Shown one piece after another: positions 24,544 to 33,784 of a stretch of DNA of 54,171 nt. Each line of letters starts with the position of its first letter. Within the stretch, counting starts at the first letter, position 1. The position numbers and the translations under genes are program-made. Source of the DNA: Nocardiopsis trehalosi NBRC 14201 (GTDB taxonomy: Bacteria; Actinomycetota; Actinomycetes; Streptosporangiales; Streptosporangiaceae). The notes beneath the pieces were generated by a model. It saw nothing but the letters and a program-made list of their open reading frames with translations. It did no database searches and was not told where the DNA came from. Location: the NCBI RefSeq assembly GCF_001552555.1, contig NZ_BCRK01000020.1:1-54171 (forward strand). The letters run 5' to 3'.

Positions 24544-27500
24544 ATGTCTGACGACGGTAAAGCCCCACGTGGCGACGTGAGCGACACCGATCTCCTGCTG
24601 CGTACCGGAATTCTCCTGGGGCGTTCGCGGACGACCCCCGATAACCGCGCGGTGTTCCGCGAGGGCGGCCGCGAGGGCGACGTCTTCTACCGCGACCGGT
24701 GGAGCCACGACAAGGTGGTGCGGTCGACCCACGGGGTGAACTGCACGGGCTCCTGCTCGTGGAACGTCTACGTCAAGGACGGCATCATCACCTGGGAGAC
24801 CCAGGCGACCGACTACCCGTCGGTGGGCCCCGACCGGCCCGAGTACGAGCCGCGCGGCTGCCCCCGGGGCGCCGCGTTCTCCTGGTACACCTATTCGCCC
24901 ACGCGGGTGCGCTACCCCTACGGGCGCGGGGTGCTGGTCGAGATGTACCGCGAGGCCCGCGCCCGGCTCGGCGACCCGGTCGCGGCCTGGGCCGAGGTCA
25001 CCACCGACCCGGAGCGGCGCCGCCGCTACCAGCGGGCGCGCGGCAAGGGCGGGCTGGTGCGCCTGGAGTGGGCCGAGGCGCTGGAGATCGCGGCCGCCGC
25101 GCACGTGCACGCGATCCGCGCCCACGGCCCGGACCGGATCGCCGGGTTCTCGCCGATCCCCGCGATGTCGCAGGTCTCGCACGGGGTGGGGGCGCGCTTC
25201 CTCAACCTCATCGGCGGCTCGATGCTGTCGTTCTACGACTGGTACGCCGACCTGCCGGTGGCCTCCCCGCACGTCTTCGGCGACCAGACCGACGTCCCCG
25301 AGTCCGGTGACTGGTGGGACGCCGCCTACCTGGTGCTGTGGGGGTCGAACGTGCCGGTCACCCGCACCCCCGACGCCCACTGGATGGCCGAGGCCCGCTA
25401 CCGGGGCCAGAAGGTCGTGGTGGTCTCGCCCGACTACAGCGACGCCACCAAGTTCGCCGACGAGTGGCTGCACCCGCGCCCCGGCACCGACGGCGCGCTC
25501 GCCATGGCCATGGGGCACGTGGTGCTGCGCGAGTACTTCGCCGACGCGCGCAACGAGGCGTTCGACCGCTACGTGCGCAAGTACACCGACCTGCCGTTCC
25601 TCGTCTCCCTGGGCGAGCGCGACGGGCGCCGGGTCCCCGGCAAGTTCCTCACCGCCGCCGACCTGCCGAGCACCGCCGGACTCCCCAACGCGGCGTGGAA
25701 GCCGCTGTTCCTGGACGCCGCCGGCGAGGTGGTGGTGCCCGACGGCACCCTCGGCCACCGGTGGGGCGACGACGGCCGCGGCCGGTGGAACCTGGACCTG
25801 GGCGGCCGCGAGCCGATGCTGACCCTGCTCGGCCACCCCGGCGCGGGCACGGCCGAGGTCGCGCTGCCCCGGTTCGACGCCGACGGCGGCACCGGCCGCA
25901 CGGTGCCGCGCGGGGTGCCGGTGCGCCGGATCGGCGGCCACCTGGTGACCACGGTGTTCGACCTGCTGCTCGCCCAGTACGGGGTGGGCCGCCCCGGCCT
26001 GCCCGGGGCGTGGCCGTCGGGCTACGACGACGTGTCGGCGCCGTGCACGCCCGCCTGGCAGGAGGCGGTCACCGGGGTGCCGGCCGAGCGGGCGGTCCGC
26101 ATCGCCCGCGAGTTCGCCGACACCGCGGCGGCCACGGGCGGCCGGTCGATGATCATCCTCGGCGCGGGCACCAACCAGTGGTTCCACGGCGACACCATGT
26201 ACCGCGCGTTCCTGACCCTGCTGCTGCTCACCGGCTGCCAGGGCGTCAACGGGGGCGGGTGGGCGCACTACGTGGGCCAGGAGAAGTGCCGCACCCAGGC
26301 CGGGTGGGCGGCCTACGCGTCGGCGTCGGACTGGACCCGCCCGGCGCGGTTCATGGCCGGCACCGCCTACTGGTACCTGCACACCGACCAGTGGCGCTAC
26401 GACACCTACGGCGCCGACGCGCTGACCGCCCCCACCGGTCCGGGCCGGCTCGCCGGGCGGCACACCGCCGACCTGGTGGCCGCGTCGGCGCGGATGGGCT
26501 GGCTGCCGTCCTACCCGACGTTCGACCGCAACCCGCTCGACCTGGCGCGGGCCGCCGAGGAGGCGGGCCGCGACCCCGCCGAGTACGTCGCCGGGGAGCT
26601 TGCCGGCGGGCGCCTCCGGTTCGCCGCGGAGGACCCCGACGACCCCGGCAACTGGCCGCGGGTGCTCGACGTGTGGCGGGCCAACCTGCTGGGGTCCTCG
26701 GCCAAGGGCAACGAGTACTTCCTGCGCCACCTGCTCGGCACGTCCGCCGCCGTGCAGGGCGGCGAGGCGGGGCCCGAGCACCGGCCGCGCGACGTCGTGT
26801 GGCGCGCGGACGCGCCGGAGGGCAAGCTCGACCTGCTGCTGTCGATCGACTTCCGGATGACCAGCACCACGCTGCTGTCCGACATCGTGCTGCCCGCCGC
26901 CACCTGGTACGAGAAGTACGACCTGTCGACCACTGACATGCACCCGTTCGTGCACGCGTTCACCCCGGCCATCGACCCGCCGTGGCAGGCGCGCAGCGAC
27001 TTCGACGCCTTCCACGCGCTCGCCGCCCGGTTCAGCGAGCTGGCGCGCGAGCACCTGGGGACCGCCACCGACCTGGTGGCGGTCCCGCACCAGCACGACA
27101 CCCCGGGGGAGCTGGCCCAGCCCAAGGGCACCGCGCCCGACTGGAAGGGGACCGGGGTGGTGCCGGTGCCCGGGGCGACGATGCCGGCCATCACGGCGGT
27201 GCGCCGCGACTACGGCGCGGTGGCCGAGAAGCTCGCCGCGGTCGGGCCGCTGGCGGAGACCAAGGGCCTGCCGGTCAAGGGGGTGGAGTTCACGCCCGAC
27301 GTCGAGATCGCCTGGCTGCGCGAGGCCAACGGGACGGCCCGGGGCGGGGCCGCCGACGGCCGCCCGCTCATCGACACCGACGTCAAGGCGTGCGAGATGA
27401 TCCTCGCCCTGTCGGGGACCACCAACGGGCGGCTGGCCGCGCAGGGCTTCGCCCGGCTGGCCGAGCGCACCGGCACCGACATGGACGAGCTGGTCCACGG

Positions 27501-28239
27501 CGGCCGGGAGCGGCGCATCGTGTTCGCCGACACCCAGGCCCGCCCGACCCCGGTCGGCGCCAGCCCGGAGTGGTCGGGCAAGGAGGCGCCCGACCGCAGG
27601 TACGCGCCGTTCACCGTCAACGTCGAGCACGACAAGCCGTGGCACACCCTCACCGGCCGCCAGCACTTCTACGTCGACCACGACTGGATGCTGGAGTTCG
27701 GCGAGGCGCTGCCGGTGTACCGGCCCCCGCTCGACATGCACCTGCTGTTCGGCGAGCCCCGCATCGGCCCCAAGGGGCGGCGCGAGGTGGTGGTGCGCTA
27801 CCTGACCCCGCACTCCAAGTGGTCCATCCACTCCGAGTACCAGGACAACCTGCTGATGCTCAGCCTGTCCCGGGGCGGGCCGTCGATGTGGATGAGCCCG
27901 GCCGACGCCGCCGCCATCGGCGCCCGCGACAACGACTGGGTGGAGGCGGTCAACCGCAACGGGGTGGTGGCCGCCCGGCTGGTGGTGTCGCACCGCATGC
28001 CGACCGGGACCGTGTTCATCTACCACGCCCTGGAACGGGTGGTCGACACGCCGAAGACCGAGACCACCGGGCGGCGCGGCGGCATCCACAACTCGCTGAC
28101 CCGGCTGCTGGTCAAGCCCACCCACCTGATCGGCGGCTACGCCCAGTTCGCCTACGGGTTCAACTACATCGGACCGACCGGCAACCAGCGCGACGAGGTC
28201 ACCGTGGTGCGCCGGCGCACGACCGAGGTGAGGTACTAG
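24544..28239 (+). CDS. narG: Respiratory nitrate reductase, alpha (molybdenum) subunit
   Basis: A 1231-aa protein, normal NarG size. It reduces nitrate to nitrite at a bis-MGD molybdenum centre facing the cytoplasm. The FS0 cluster ligands H63, C67, C71 and C106 are in HGVNCTGSCSW and the later RGCPRG. An Asp in the YDWY motif (about residue 232) lies where NarG proteins carry the Mo ligand, followed by QTDVPESGDW. There is no Tat signal beyond the vestigial N-terminus. ATG 24544 follows ACGGGGAACG. First gene of narGHJI; its TAG directly abuts the narH ATG. Confidence 0.98.
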   Translation: MSDDGKAPRGDVSDTDLLLRTGILLGRSRTTPDNRAVFREGGREGDVFYRDRWSHDKVVRSTHGVNCTGSCSWNVYVKDGIITWETQATDYPSVGPDRPEYEPRGCPRGAAFSWYTYSPTRVRYPYGRGVLVEMYREARARLGDPVAAWAEVTTDPERRRRYQRARGKGGLVRLEWAEALEIAAAAHVHAIRAHGPDRIAGFSPIPAMSQVSHGVGARFLNLIGGSMLSFYDWYADLPVASPHVFGDQTDVPESGDWWDAAYLVLWGSNVPVTRTPDAHWMAEARYRGQKVVVVSPDYSDATKFADEWLHPRPGTDGALAMAMGHVVLREYFADARNEAFDRYVRKYTDLPFLVSLGERDGRRVPGKFLTAADLPSTAGLPNAAWKPLFLDAAGEVVVPDGTLGHRWGDDGRGRWNLDLGGREPMLTLLGHPGAGTAEVALPRFDADGGTGRTVPRGVPVRRIGGHLVTTVFDLLLAQYGVGRPGLPGAWPSGYDDVSAPCTPAWQEAVTGVPAERAVRIAREFADTAAATGGRSMIILGAGTNQWFHGDTMYRAFLTLLLLTGCQGVNGGGWAHYVGQEKCRTQAGWAAYASASDWTRPARFMAGTAYWYLHTDQWRYDTYGADALTAPTGPGRLAGRHTADLVAASARMGWLPSYPTFDRNPLDLARAAEEAGRDPAEYVAGELAGGRLRFAAEDPDDPGNWPRVLDVWRANLLGSSAKGNEYFLRHLLGTSAAVQGGEAGPEHRPRDVVWRADAPEGKLDLLLSIDFRMTSTTLLSDIVLPAATWYEKYDLSTTDMHPFVHAFTPAIDPPWQARSDFDAFHALAARFSELAREHLGTATDLVAVPHQHDTPGELAQPKGTAPDWKGTGVVPVPGATMPAITAVRRDYGAVAEKLAAVGPLAETKGLPVKGVEFTPDVEIAWLREANGTARGGAADGRPLIDTDVKACEMILALSGTTNGRLAAQGFARLAERTGTDMDELVHGGRERRIVFADTQARPTPVGASPEWSGKEAPDRRYAPFTVNVEHDKPWHTLTGRQHFYVDHDWMLEFGEALPVYRPPLDMHLLFGEPRIGPKGRREVVVRYLTPHSKWSIHSEYQDNLLMLSLSRGGPSMWMSPADAAAIGARDNDWVEAVNRNGVVAARLVVSHRMPTGTVFIYHALERVVDTPKTETTGRRGGIHNSLTRLLVKPTHLIGGYAQFAYGFNYIGPTGNQRDEVTVVRRRTTEVRY

Positions 28240-29937
28240 ATGGCGGAGCGGATCGGCCGGGTCATGGCGCAGGTCGCCATGGTGATGAACCTGGACAAGT
28301 GCATCGGCTGCCACACCTGCTCGGTGACGTGCAAGCAGGCGTGGACCAACCGCAGCGGGGTGGAGTACGTCTGGTTCAACAACGTCGAGACCCGGCCCGG
28401 CCAGGGCTACCCGCGCGGCTACCAGGACCAGGAGCGGTGGAAGGGCGGGTGGCGGCGCACCGCGACCGGCCGGCTGGTGCCGCGCGCGGGCGGGCGGCTG
28501 CGCAAGCTGGCCACCATCTTCGCCAACCCGGTCATGCCCGCCATCCAGGACTACTACGAGCCGTGGACCTACGACTACGAGAACCTGGTGGCCGCCCCGC
28601 TCGGCGACGACATGCCCGTGGCGCCCCCGAGGTCGCTCATCAGCGGCGAGCCCATGGCCATCACCTGGAGTGCGAACTGGGACGACGACCTGGGCGGCGG
28701 CGAGGAGCTGGGCGTCCACGACCCGATCGTGCGCCGCCTCGGCGAGCAGGTGCGCTTCTCCTTCGAGCAGGCGTTCATGTTCTACCTGCCGCGCATCTGC
28801 GAGCACTGCCTGAACCCGTCGTGCGTGGCGAGCTGCCCGAGCGGGGCGATGTACAAGCGCGCCGAGGACGGCATCGTGCTCGTCGACCAGGACCGGTGCC
28901 GGGGCTGGCGGATGTGCGTCACCGGCTGCCCGTACAAGAAGGTGTACTTCAACCACAAGACCGGCAAGGCCGAGAAGTGCACGATGTGCTATCCGCGCGT
29001 CGAGGTCGGCCTGCCCACCGTGTGCTCCGAGACCTGCGTGGGGCGGCTGCGCTACCTCGGCGTGGTGCTCTACGACGTCGACCGGGTGGGCGCCGCCGCC
29101 GCGGTCCCCGACGAGCACGACCTCTACCCGGCCCAGCTCGACCTGCTGCTCGACCCCGCCGATCCGGAGGTGGCGGCGGCCGCCCGCCGCGACGGCATCC
29201 CGGACCGGTGGATCGACGCGGCCCGGCGCTCACCGGTGTACGCGCTCGCCGTGCAGCACCGGGTGGCGCTGCCGCTGCACCCGGAGTTCCGCACCCTGCC
29301 GATGGTCTGGTACATCCCCCCGCTGTCGCCGGTGGTGGACACCCTCACCGGCACCGGCCACGACGGTGAGGACGCGGGCAACCTGTTCGGCGCGATCGAG
29401 ACGCTGCGCATCCCCGTCGCCTACCTCGCCGAACTCTTCACCGCGGGCGACCCCGCCCCGGTCACCGCGGTGCTGCGCCGGCTGGCCGCCATGCGGGCGC
29501 ACATGCGCCGGGTCAACCTCGGCCAGGAGCGGGACCCGTCGATCGCGGCCGCCGTCGGCATGGACGGCGACACGATCGAGGAGCTGTACCGGCTGCTCGC
29601 CATCGCCAAGTACGACGACCGCTACGTCATCCCCACCGCCTACGGGGTCGACGACGCCGACCGGGGCGCCGTGGAGGAGGTCGCGTGCTCCCTCGACTTC
29701 GAGGGCGGCCCCGGCATGGGCGGCATGGGCGGCCGGCCTCCGTTCGGCGAGGCCTCCGGCCGGCCCGACCCGGTGGGCGTCGAGACCTTCCACGCCCTGC
29801 GCGCCCGCCAGACCAGCGACGTCCGGGCGCGGGGCGGGCCGCGCCGGACCAACCTGCTCAACTGGGACGGCAACGGCCGCCCCGACGGGCTCTTCCCGCC
29901 CCGGGACGGGGCCCGCGACCGGAGGGAGGACGCATGA
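28240..29937 (+). CDS. narH: Respiratory nitrate reductase, beta (iron-sulfur) subunit
   Basis: A 565-aa electron-transfer subunit. Four cysteine groups are visible: C21, C24, C27 and C31 in KCIGCHTCSVTC; CEHCLNPSCVASC; CRGWRMCVTGC, where Trp replaces the second Cys as in the 3Fe-4S cluster of NarH; and CTMCYPR…CSETC. It carries electrons from NarI haems to NarG. The start at 28240 immediately follows narG; MRVMAQ-like sequence eight residues later leaves a slightly later start possible. The last four bases overlap narJ. Confidence 0.98.
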   Translation: MAERIGRVMAQVAMVMNLDKCIGCHTCSVTCKQAWTNRSGVEYVWFNNVETRPGQGYPRGYQDQERWKGGWRRTATGRLVPRAGGRLRKLATIFANPVMPAIQDYYEPWTYDYENLVAAPLGDDMPVAPPRSLISGEPMAITWSANWDDDLGGGEELGVHDPIVRRLGEQVRFSFEQAFMFYLPRICEHCLNPSCVASCPSGAMYKRAEDGIVLVDQDRCRGWRMCVTGCPYKKVYFNHKTGKAEKCTMCYPRVEVGLPTVCSETCVGRLRYLGVVLYDVDRVGAAAAVPDEHDLYPAQLDLLLDPADPEVAAAARRDGIPDRWIDAARRSPVYALAVQHRVALPLHPEFRTLPMVWYIPPLSPVVDTLTGTGHDGEDAGNLFGAIETLRIPVAYLAELFTAGDPAPVTAVLRRLAAMRAHMRRVNLGQERDPSIAAAVGMDGDTIEELYRLLAIAKYDDRYVIPTAYGVDDADRGAVEEVACSLDFEGGPGMGGMGGRPPFGEASGRPDPVGVETFHALRARQTSDVRARGGPRRTNLLNWDGNGRPDGLFPPRDGARDRREDA

Positions 29938-30620
29938 CGGTCCGCGACCCCGCCGACCCCGCCCGCGTGTGCGCCGTGCTGCGCCAGGCGGCGTCGGTCC
30001 TGCTCGGCTACCCCGACGAGGCGTTCTTCGAGCGGCTGCCGGTGGTCTACCGGGCGCTGCTCGCGCTGCCCGACAGCGCCCCGCGCGCCGACCTCACCGG
30101 GTTCTGCGACCACGCCGCGAGCACCCCGGAGCTGGAGCTGGGCGCCCACTACGTGGCGACGTTCGACCTGCGCCGCCGCCGCACCCTGCACCTGACCTAC
30201 TACACCGACGGCGACACCCGCCGCCGCGGCCACGCCCTGGCCGAGGTCAAGGCGGAGTACGCCGCGTGCGGCTGGGAGCTGGAGGCGCCGGAGCTGCCCG
30301 ACCACCTCGCGGTGCTGCTGGAGTTCGCCGCGCGCGGCGACGCGCGGCGCGGCGAGGCGCTGCTGGTCCGGTTCCAACCCGGCCTGGAGCTGCTGCGCGC
30401 GGCGCTGCGCGCGTGCGGGACGCCCTACGCTGCGGTCCTCGACGCCGTCGCGGCCACGCTGCCCGCCCCGCACGCCGGCCACCGCGAGGCGGTGCGCCGG
30501 CTCGCCGCCGCCGGGCCGCCCGCCGAGGAGGTCGGCCTGGCCCCCTACGGGGGGCCGGTGCCGCTGGGCATGCCCGGCCCGCGCCCCGGCGGCGCCCCGG
30601 CCGCCGAGGGGGCGCGGTGA
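29934..30620 (+). CDS. narJ: Nitrate reductase assembly chaperone
   Basis: A 228-aa chaperone of the NarJ/TorD family, which holds NarGH during molybdenum cofactor insertion and is not part of the final enzyme. The family signatures are LLGYPDEAFFERLP at the start, then HYVATFDLRRRRTLHLTYYT and GDTRRRGHAL. The Pro/Gly-rich tail after residue 200 is a usual variable end. ATG 29934 overlaps the narH stop (ATGA) and its own stop overlaps the narI GTG, so the three are translationally coupled. Confidence 0.96.
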   Translation: MTVRDPADPARVCAVLRQAASVLLGYPDEAFFERLPVVYRALLALPDSAPRADLTGFCDHAASTPELELGAHYVATFDLRRRRTLHLTYYTDGDTRRRGHALAEVKAEYAACGWELEAPELPDHLAVLLEFAARGDARRGEALLVRFQPGLELLRAALRACGTPYAAVLDAVAATLPAPHAGHREAVRRLAAAGPPAEEVGLAPYGGPVPLGMPGPRPGGAPAAEGAR

Positions 30621-31369
30621 GCGCGCCGCCGCCGGACCTGGTGGACCTGCTGCTGTGGGGGGTGCTGCCGTACGTGGTGCTGGCGGTGTTCGTCGGGGGC
30701 ACGGTGTGGCGCTACCGCTACGACAAGTTCGGCTGGACCACGCGGTCCTCGCAGCTCTACGAGTCGCGGCTGCTGCGCGTGGGCAGCCCGCTGTTCCACT
30801 TCGGGCTGCTCGTCGTCATCGCCGGGCACGCCATGGGGCTGCTCGTCCCCAAGGGGTGGACGGAGGCGGCGGGGGTGCCCGACGCCGCCTACCACGTGGT
30901 GGCGCTGGTGCTGGGCGCGGTCGCCGGGGTGTGCACCCTGGGCGGCGTCGCGCTGCTGGTGTGGCGGCGGCGCACCACCGGGCCGGTGTTCAGCGCCACC
31001 ACGCGCAACGACAAGCTGATGTACGCGGTGCTCGTGCTGGCGATCCTCGCCGGGCTGGCCACCACGCTGGTCTCGGCGGGCGCCGACCTGGCCGGGCGCG
31101 GCGGCCACGACTACCGCGACACCGTGTCGGTGTGGTTCCGCGGCGTCTGGGTGCTCGACCCGCGCGTCGACGCCATGGCGGCCGCGACCCTTCCGTTCCA
31201 CGTGCACGCGCTCGTGGGGCTCGCCCTGTTCGCGCTGTTCCCGTTCACCCGGCTGGTCCACGCGTTCAGCGCACCCGTGGGGTACCTGTTCCGGCCCTAC
31301 GTCGTCTACCGCACCCGCGACCGGCTGCCGACGCGCGCGACGCGCCCGGCGCGGCGCGGCTGGTCGTGA
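30617..31369 (+). CDS. narI: Respiratory nitrate reductase, gamma (cytochrome b) subunit
   Basis: A 250-aa membrane protein with five helices. Haem b ligand histidines lie in the second helix (HFGLLVVIAGHAMGL) and fifth helix (PFHVHALVGLALFALFPFTRLVH). It oxidises menaquinol and passes electrons to NarH. It begins at GTG 30617 in a GTGA overlap with narJ. It is the last nar gene; a DUF5996 gene follows after 34 bp in the same direction. Confidence 0.97.
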   Translation: MSAPPPDLVDLLLWGVLPYVVLAVFVGGTVWRYRYDKFGWTTRSSQLYESRLLRVGSPLFHFGLLVVIAGHAMGLLVPKGWTEAAGVPDAAYHVVALVLGAVAGVCTLGGVALLVWRRRTTGPVFSATTRNDKLMYAVLVLAILAGLATTLVSAGADLAGRGGHDYRDTVSVWFRGVWVLDPRVDAMAAATLPFHVHALVGLALFALFPFTRLVHAFSAPVGYLFRPYVVYRTRDRLPTRATRPARRGWS

Positions 31370-31403
31370 GCCGCGGCGAGGCCGCGGGGGAGAGGAGGCC
31401 GGG

Positions 31404-32351
31404 ATGGAGCTGTTCCCGCCGCTGCCGCTGTCGGAGTGGGTCGACACCAAGGAGACCCTGCACCGGTTCCTCCAGGTGGTGGGCAAGATCCGGTTGGCGT
31501 CCGCGCCGCGGCGCAACCACTGGTGGCACGTGCCGCTGCACCTGACGGGCACCGGGCTGACCACGCGGCCCATGGGGCTGGTCGACGGCAACCCGCTGTT
31601 CACGATCGACCTCGACCTGGTGGGCCACCGGCTCACCGCGGCGACGGTGGACGGGCGGTCGGCGTCGTTCGCGCTGCCCGGGCACAGCGTGTCGTCCTTC
31701 TACCAGGAGGTGCTGGGCGCCCTGGAGGGGCTGGGCGTGCACGCCCGTATCCGCCGGCCGCACCCCTACGACCTGCCCGACGCCGACCGGCCGTTCGCCG
31801 AGGACACCGAGCACGCCGCCTACGACACCGCCGCCGCCACCCGGTACTGGCGGGTGCTGTCGCAGGTCAACCTGGTGCTGGAGGAGTTCGCCGGGGGGTA
31901 CTCCGGCAAGACCAGCCCGGTGCACCACTTCTGGCACACCTTCGACATCGCGGTGACGCGGTTCAGCGACACCCGGGTACCGCAGCCGCGCGAGGCGGGG
32001 CCGCTGCTGCGGGAGGCGTACTCGCGGGAGGCCGTGAGCTTCGGGTTCTGGTTCGGCGACGACACCGTCCCCGAGCCGGCGTTCTACTCCTACACGATGC
32101 CCGAACCGCCGGGCCTCACCGCGCGCCCGCTGCCCGAGGGCGGCGAGTGGACCGGCAGCGGCGGCGGGCATCTGGCCCTGCTGCGCTACGCGGAGGCCCG
32201 CCGGGCGCCCGATCCGCGCCGCGCCGTGCTGGAGTTCTACGACGCGGCCTACCATGCGGGGGCCGGGCTGCTGGGGTGGCCCGTCGACGACCTCGCCTGC
32301 GATCAGGGCGCCACCGACCCCTACCACCGCAAGGGAGAGCCATGGAGCTGA
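31404..32351 (+). CDS. DUF5996 family protein
   Basis: A 315-aa soluble protein with the DUF5996 pattern: WVDTKETLHRFLQVVGKIRLA near the start, then NHWWHVPLHLT, RGLTTRPM-like text, PVHHFWHTFDIAVTRFSDTR in the middle, and EAYSREAVSFGFW. Function unknown; conserved His/Trp clusters suggest a ligand or cofactor pocket. ATG 31404 has GAGGAGGCC upstream. It may be read through from narI and overlaps the next gene by 10 bp. Confidence 0.85.
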   Translation: MELFPPLPLSEWVDTKETLHRFLQVVGKIRLASAPRRNHWWHVPLHLTGTGLTTRPMGLVDGNPLFTIDLDLVGHRLTAATVDGRSASFALPGHSVSSFYQEVLGALEGLGVHARIRRPHPYDLPDADRPFAEDTEHAAYDTAAATRYWRVLSQVNLVLEEFAGGYSGKTSPVHHFWHTFDIAVTRFSDTRVPQPREAGPLLREAYSREAVSFGFWFGDDTVPEPAFYSYTMPEPPGLTARPLPEGGEWTGSGGGHLALLRYAEARRAPDPRRAVLEFYDAAYHAGAGLLGWPVDDLACDQGATDPYHRKGEPWS

Positions 32352-32647
32352 CCGTCACCGACCGCCCGGCGGAGCGCCGGTACGAGGCGCGCGACGGCGC
32401 CGCCACCGCCGGGTTCGCGGAGTACATCCGCACCGACGAGATGGTCGTCTTCACCCACACCGAGGTCGACCCGTCGTACGAGGGCAAGGGCGTGGGCAGC
32501 GCCCTGGTCCGGGGAGCGCTGGACGACGTGCGGACGCACGGGCTGAGCGTGCTGCCGCTGTGCCCGTTCGTGAAGGGGTGGATCCAGCGGCACCGCGAGT
32601 ACGCCGACATGGTCTACCGGCAGCCGCCGAGCCGGGTCACCGACTGA
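32342..32647 (+). CDS. Small GNAT-like N-acetyltransferase (YjdJ/Gcn5-related type)
   Basis: A 101-aa single-domain protein. The acetyl-CoA loop is EGKGVGSALVRGAL after HTEVDPSYE, and LPLCPFVKGWIQRHREY follows, matching the short family of Gcn5-related acetyltransferases in which substrate is unknown. It overlaps the DUF5996 gene by 10 bp, so the two are coexpressed. A strong terminator follows. Confidence 0.88.
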   Translation: MELTVTDRPAERRYEARDGAATAGFAEYIRTDEMVVFTHTEVDPSYEGKGVGSALVRGALDDVRTHGLSVLPLCPFVKGWIQRHREYADMVYRQPPSRVTD

Positions 32648-32662
32648 CCCGCCCGCGCCGAG

Positions 32663-32699
32663 CCGCGGCCCCCGGTGCCCCGCGCACCGGGGGCCGCGG
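32663..32699 (+). terminator. Strong hairpin terminator after the nar-DUF5996-GNAT run
   Basis: A 15-bp perfect stem (32663-32677 with 32685-32699) with a 7-nt loop, followed by CGTTT. It closes the run of genes that begins with narG. Confidence 0.75.
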
Positions 32700-32834
32700 C
32701 GTTTCCCGGCCCGGGCGGCGGGCGCCCGGGTGTGGCCGGATGCGGCCGATAGCGGTCGTATTTCCGTTCCGGGGCCTTTCGCCGGATCGGGGAAGATCAT
32801 CCCTCGATAGGCTCGGCCGCAGCGGCACGAGGAC

Positions 32835-33662
32835 GTGGACGGAGCCTGTTCGTTGGCCATGCGAGACCGGGCCCGGCGCGTGGTGGAGGCGCGCTGGTTC
32901 CAAGCGGCGATCATCACCCTGATCCTGTTCAACGGGCTGCTCCTGGGCCTGGAGACCTCGCCCGCTCTTATGGCCGAGCACGGGGCGCTGCTGCGCCGCC
33001 TCGACCTGATGGTGCTCGCGGTCTTCGTCGCGGAGCTGGCGCTGCGGATCTACGCGCACCGCGGCGCGTTCCTGCGCGACCCCTGGGGCTGGTTCGACCT
33101 GGTCATCGTCGGCATCGCGCTGCTCCCGGCGTCGGGGCCGTTCGCGGTGCTGCGGGTGCTGCGCGTGCTGCGGGTGCTGCGCCTGCTGTCGGTGGTGCCC
33201 ACGCTGCGCCACGTGGTGACCGGGCTGCTGAAGGCGCTGCCGGGGATGGCGTCGATCGCGTTCCTGGTGGGGCTGCTGCTCTACGTCGCCGCGGTGATGG
33301 CCACCAACCTGTTCCGGGCGAACGCGCCGCAGCACTTCAGCGACATCCTGACCTCGCTGTTCACCCTGTTCCAGATCATGACCGGGGACAGCTGGGGGGA
33401 GATCGCGCGGAGCGTGATGGACGAGCAGCCGGCGGCGTGGGTGTTCTTCGTCGGGTTCATCCTGGCGTCGACGTTCATCGGCCTCAACCTGTTCATCGCG
33501 GTGGCGGTGGAAGCGCTGGAGCACGACGTCGACGGCCGGCCCGACGCCGACGACCCGGTGCTGGTGGAGGTGCGGGCGCTGCGCGCCGAGATCGCCGAAC
33601 TGCGGGCCGCCCGCGCGGCGGAGGCCCCGCCGGGCGGGGCGCGGAACGCCGCAGGGGCGTAG
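32835..33662 (+). CDS. Voltage-gated ion channel, single-domain (BacNaV-like)
   Basis: A 275-aa six-helix channel subunit. S4 is a run of Arg every third residue (LRVLRVLRVLRLL). The pore helix and filter read TLFQIMT183-G-D-S-W-G-E, unlike the TLESW of sodium channels, and S6 is FIGLNLFIAVAVEAL. A short C-terminal coiled coil (VEVRALRAEIAELRAARA) should hold the tetramer. GTG 32835 is used, with GAGG 4 bp upstream; TTG 32853 (GGAG 8 bp upstream) or ATG 32859 are possible starts. It probably passes Na+ or Ca2+; selectivity cannot be read with certainty. Confidence 0.88.
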   Translation: MDGACSLAMRDRARRVVEARWFQAAIITLILFNGLLLGLETSPALMAEHGALLRRLDLMVLAVFVAELALRIYAHRGAFLRDPWGWFDLVIVGIALLPASGPFAVLRVLRVLRVLRLLSVVPTLRHVVTGLLKALPGMASIAFLVGLLLYVAAVMATNLFRANAPQHFSDILTSLFTLFQIMTGDSWGEIARSVMDEQPAAWVFFVGFILASTFIGLNLFIAVAVEALEHDVDGRPDADDPVLVEVRALRAEIAELRAARAAEAPPGGARNAAGA

Positions 33663-33784
33663 ACACCGCCCGTTCGGTCGATAACCGCGCGTAAGGGTCG
33701 ATGTCGTCACGGAGAGGGTGCCGCGCCTCGCGTTGAGTCGCTAGTGTTCTAGGTCACCATCGCAGCCTGCGCCGAGGGGGTCGG

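Noticed and set aside
24397-29118. Long minus-strand ORF of 1573 codons opposite narG and narH
   Set aside because: It lies entirely across clearly coding nar genes and is a by-product of GC-rich third positions; its translation is Val/Gly/Arg/His-rich without domains.
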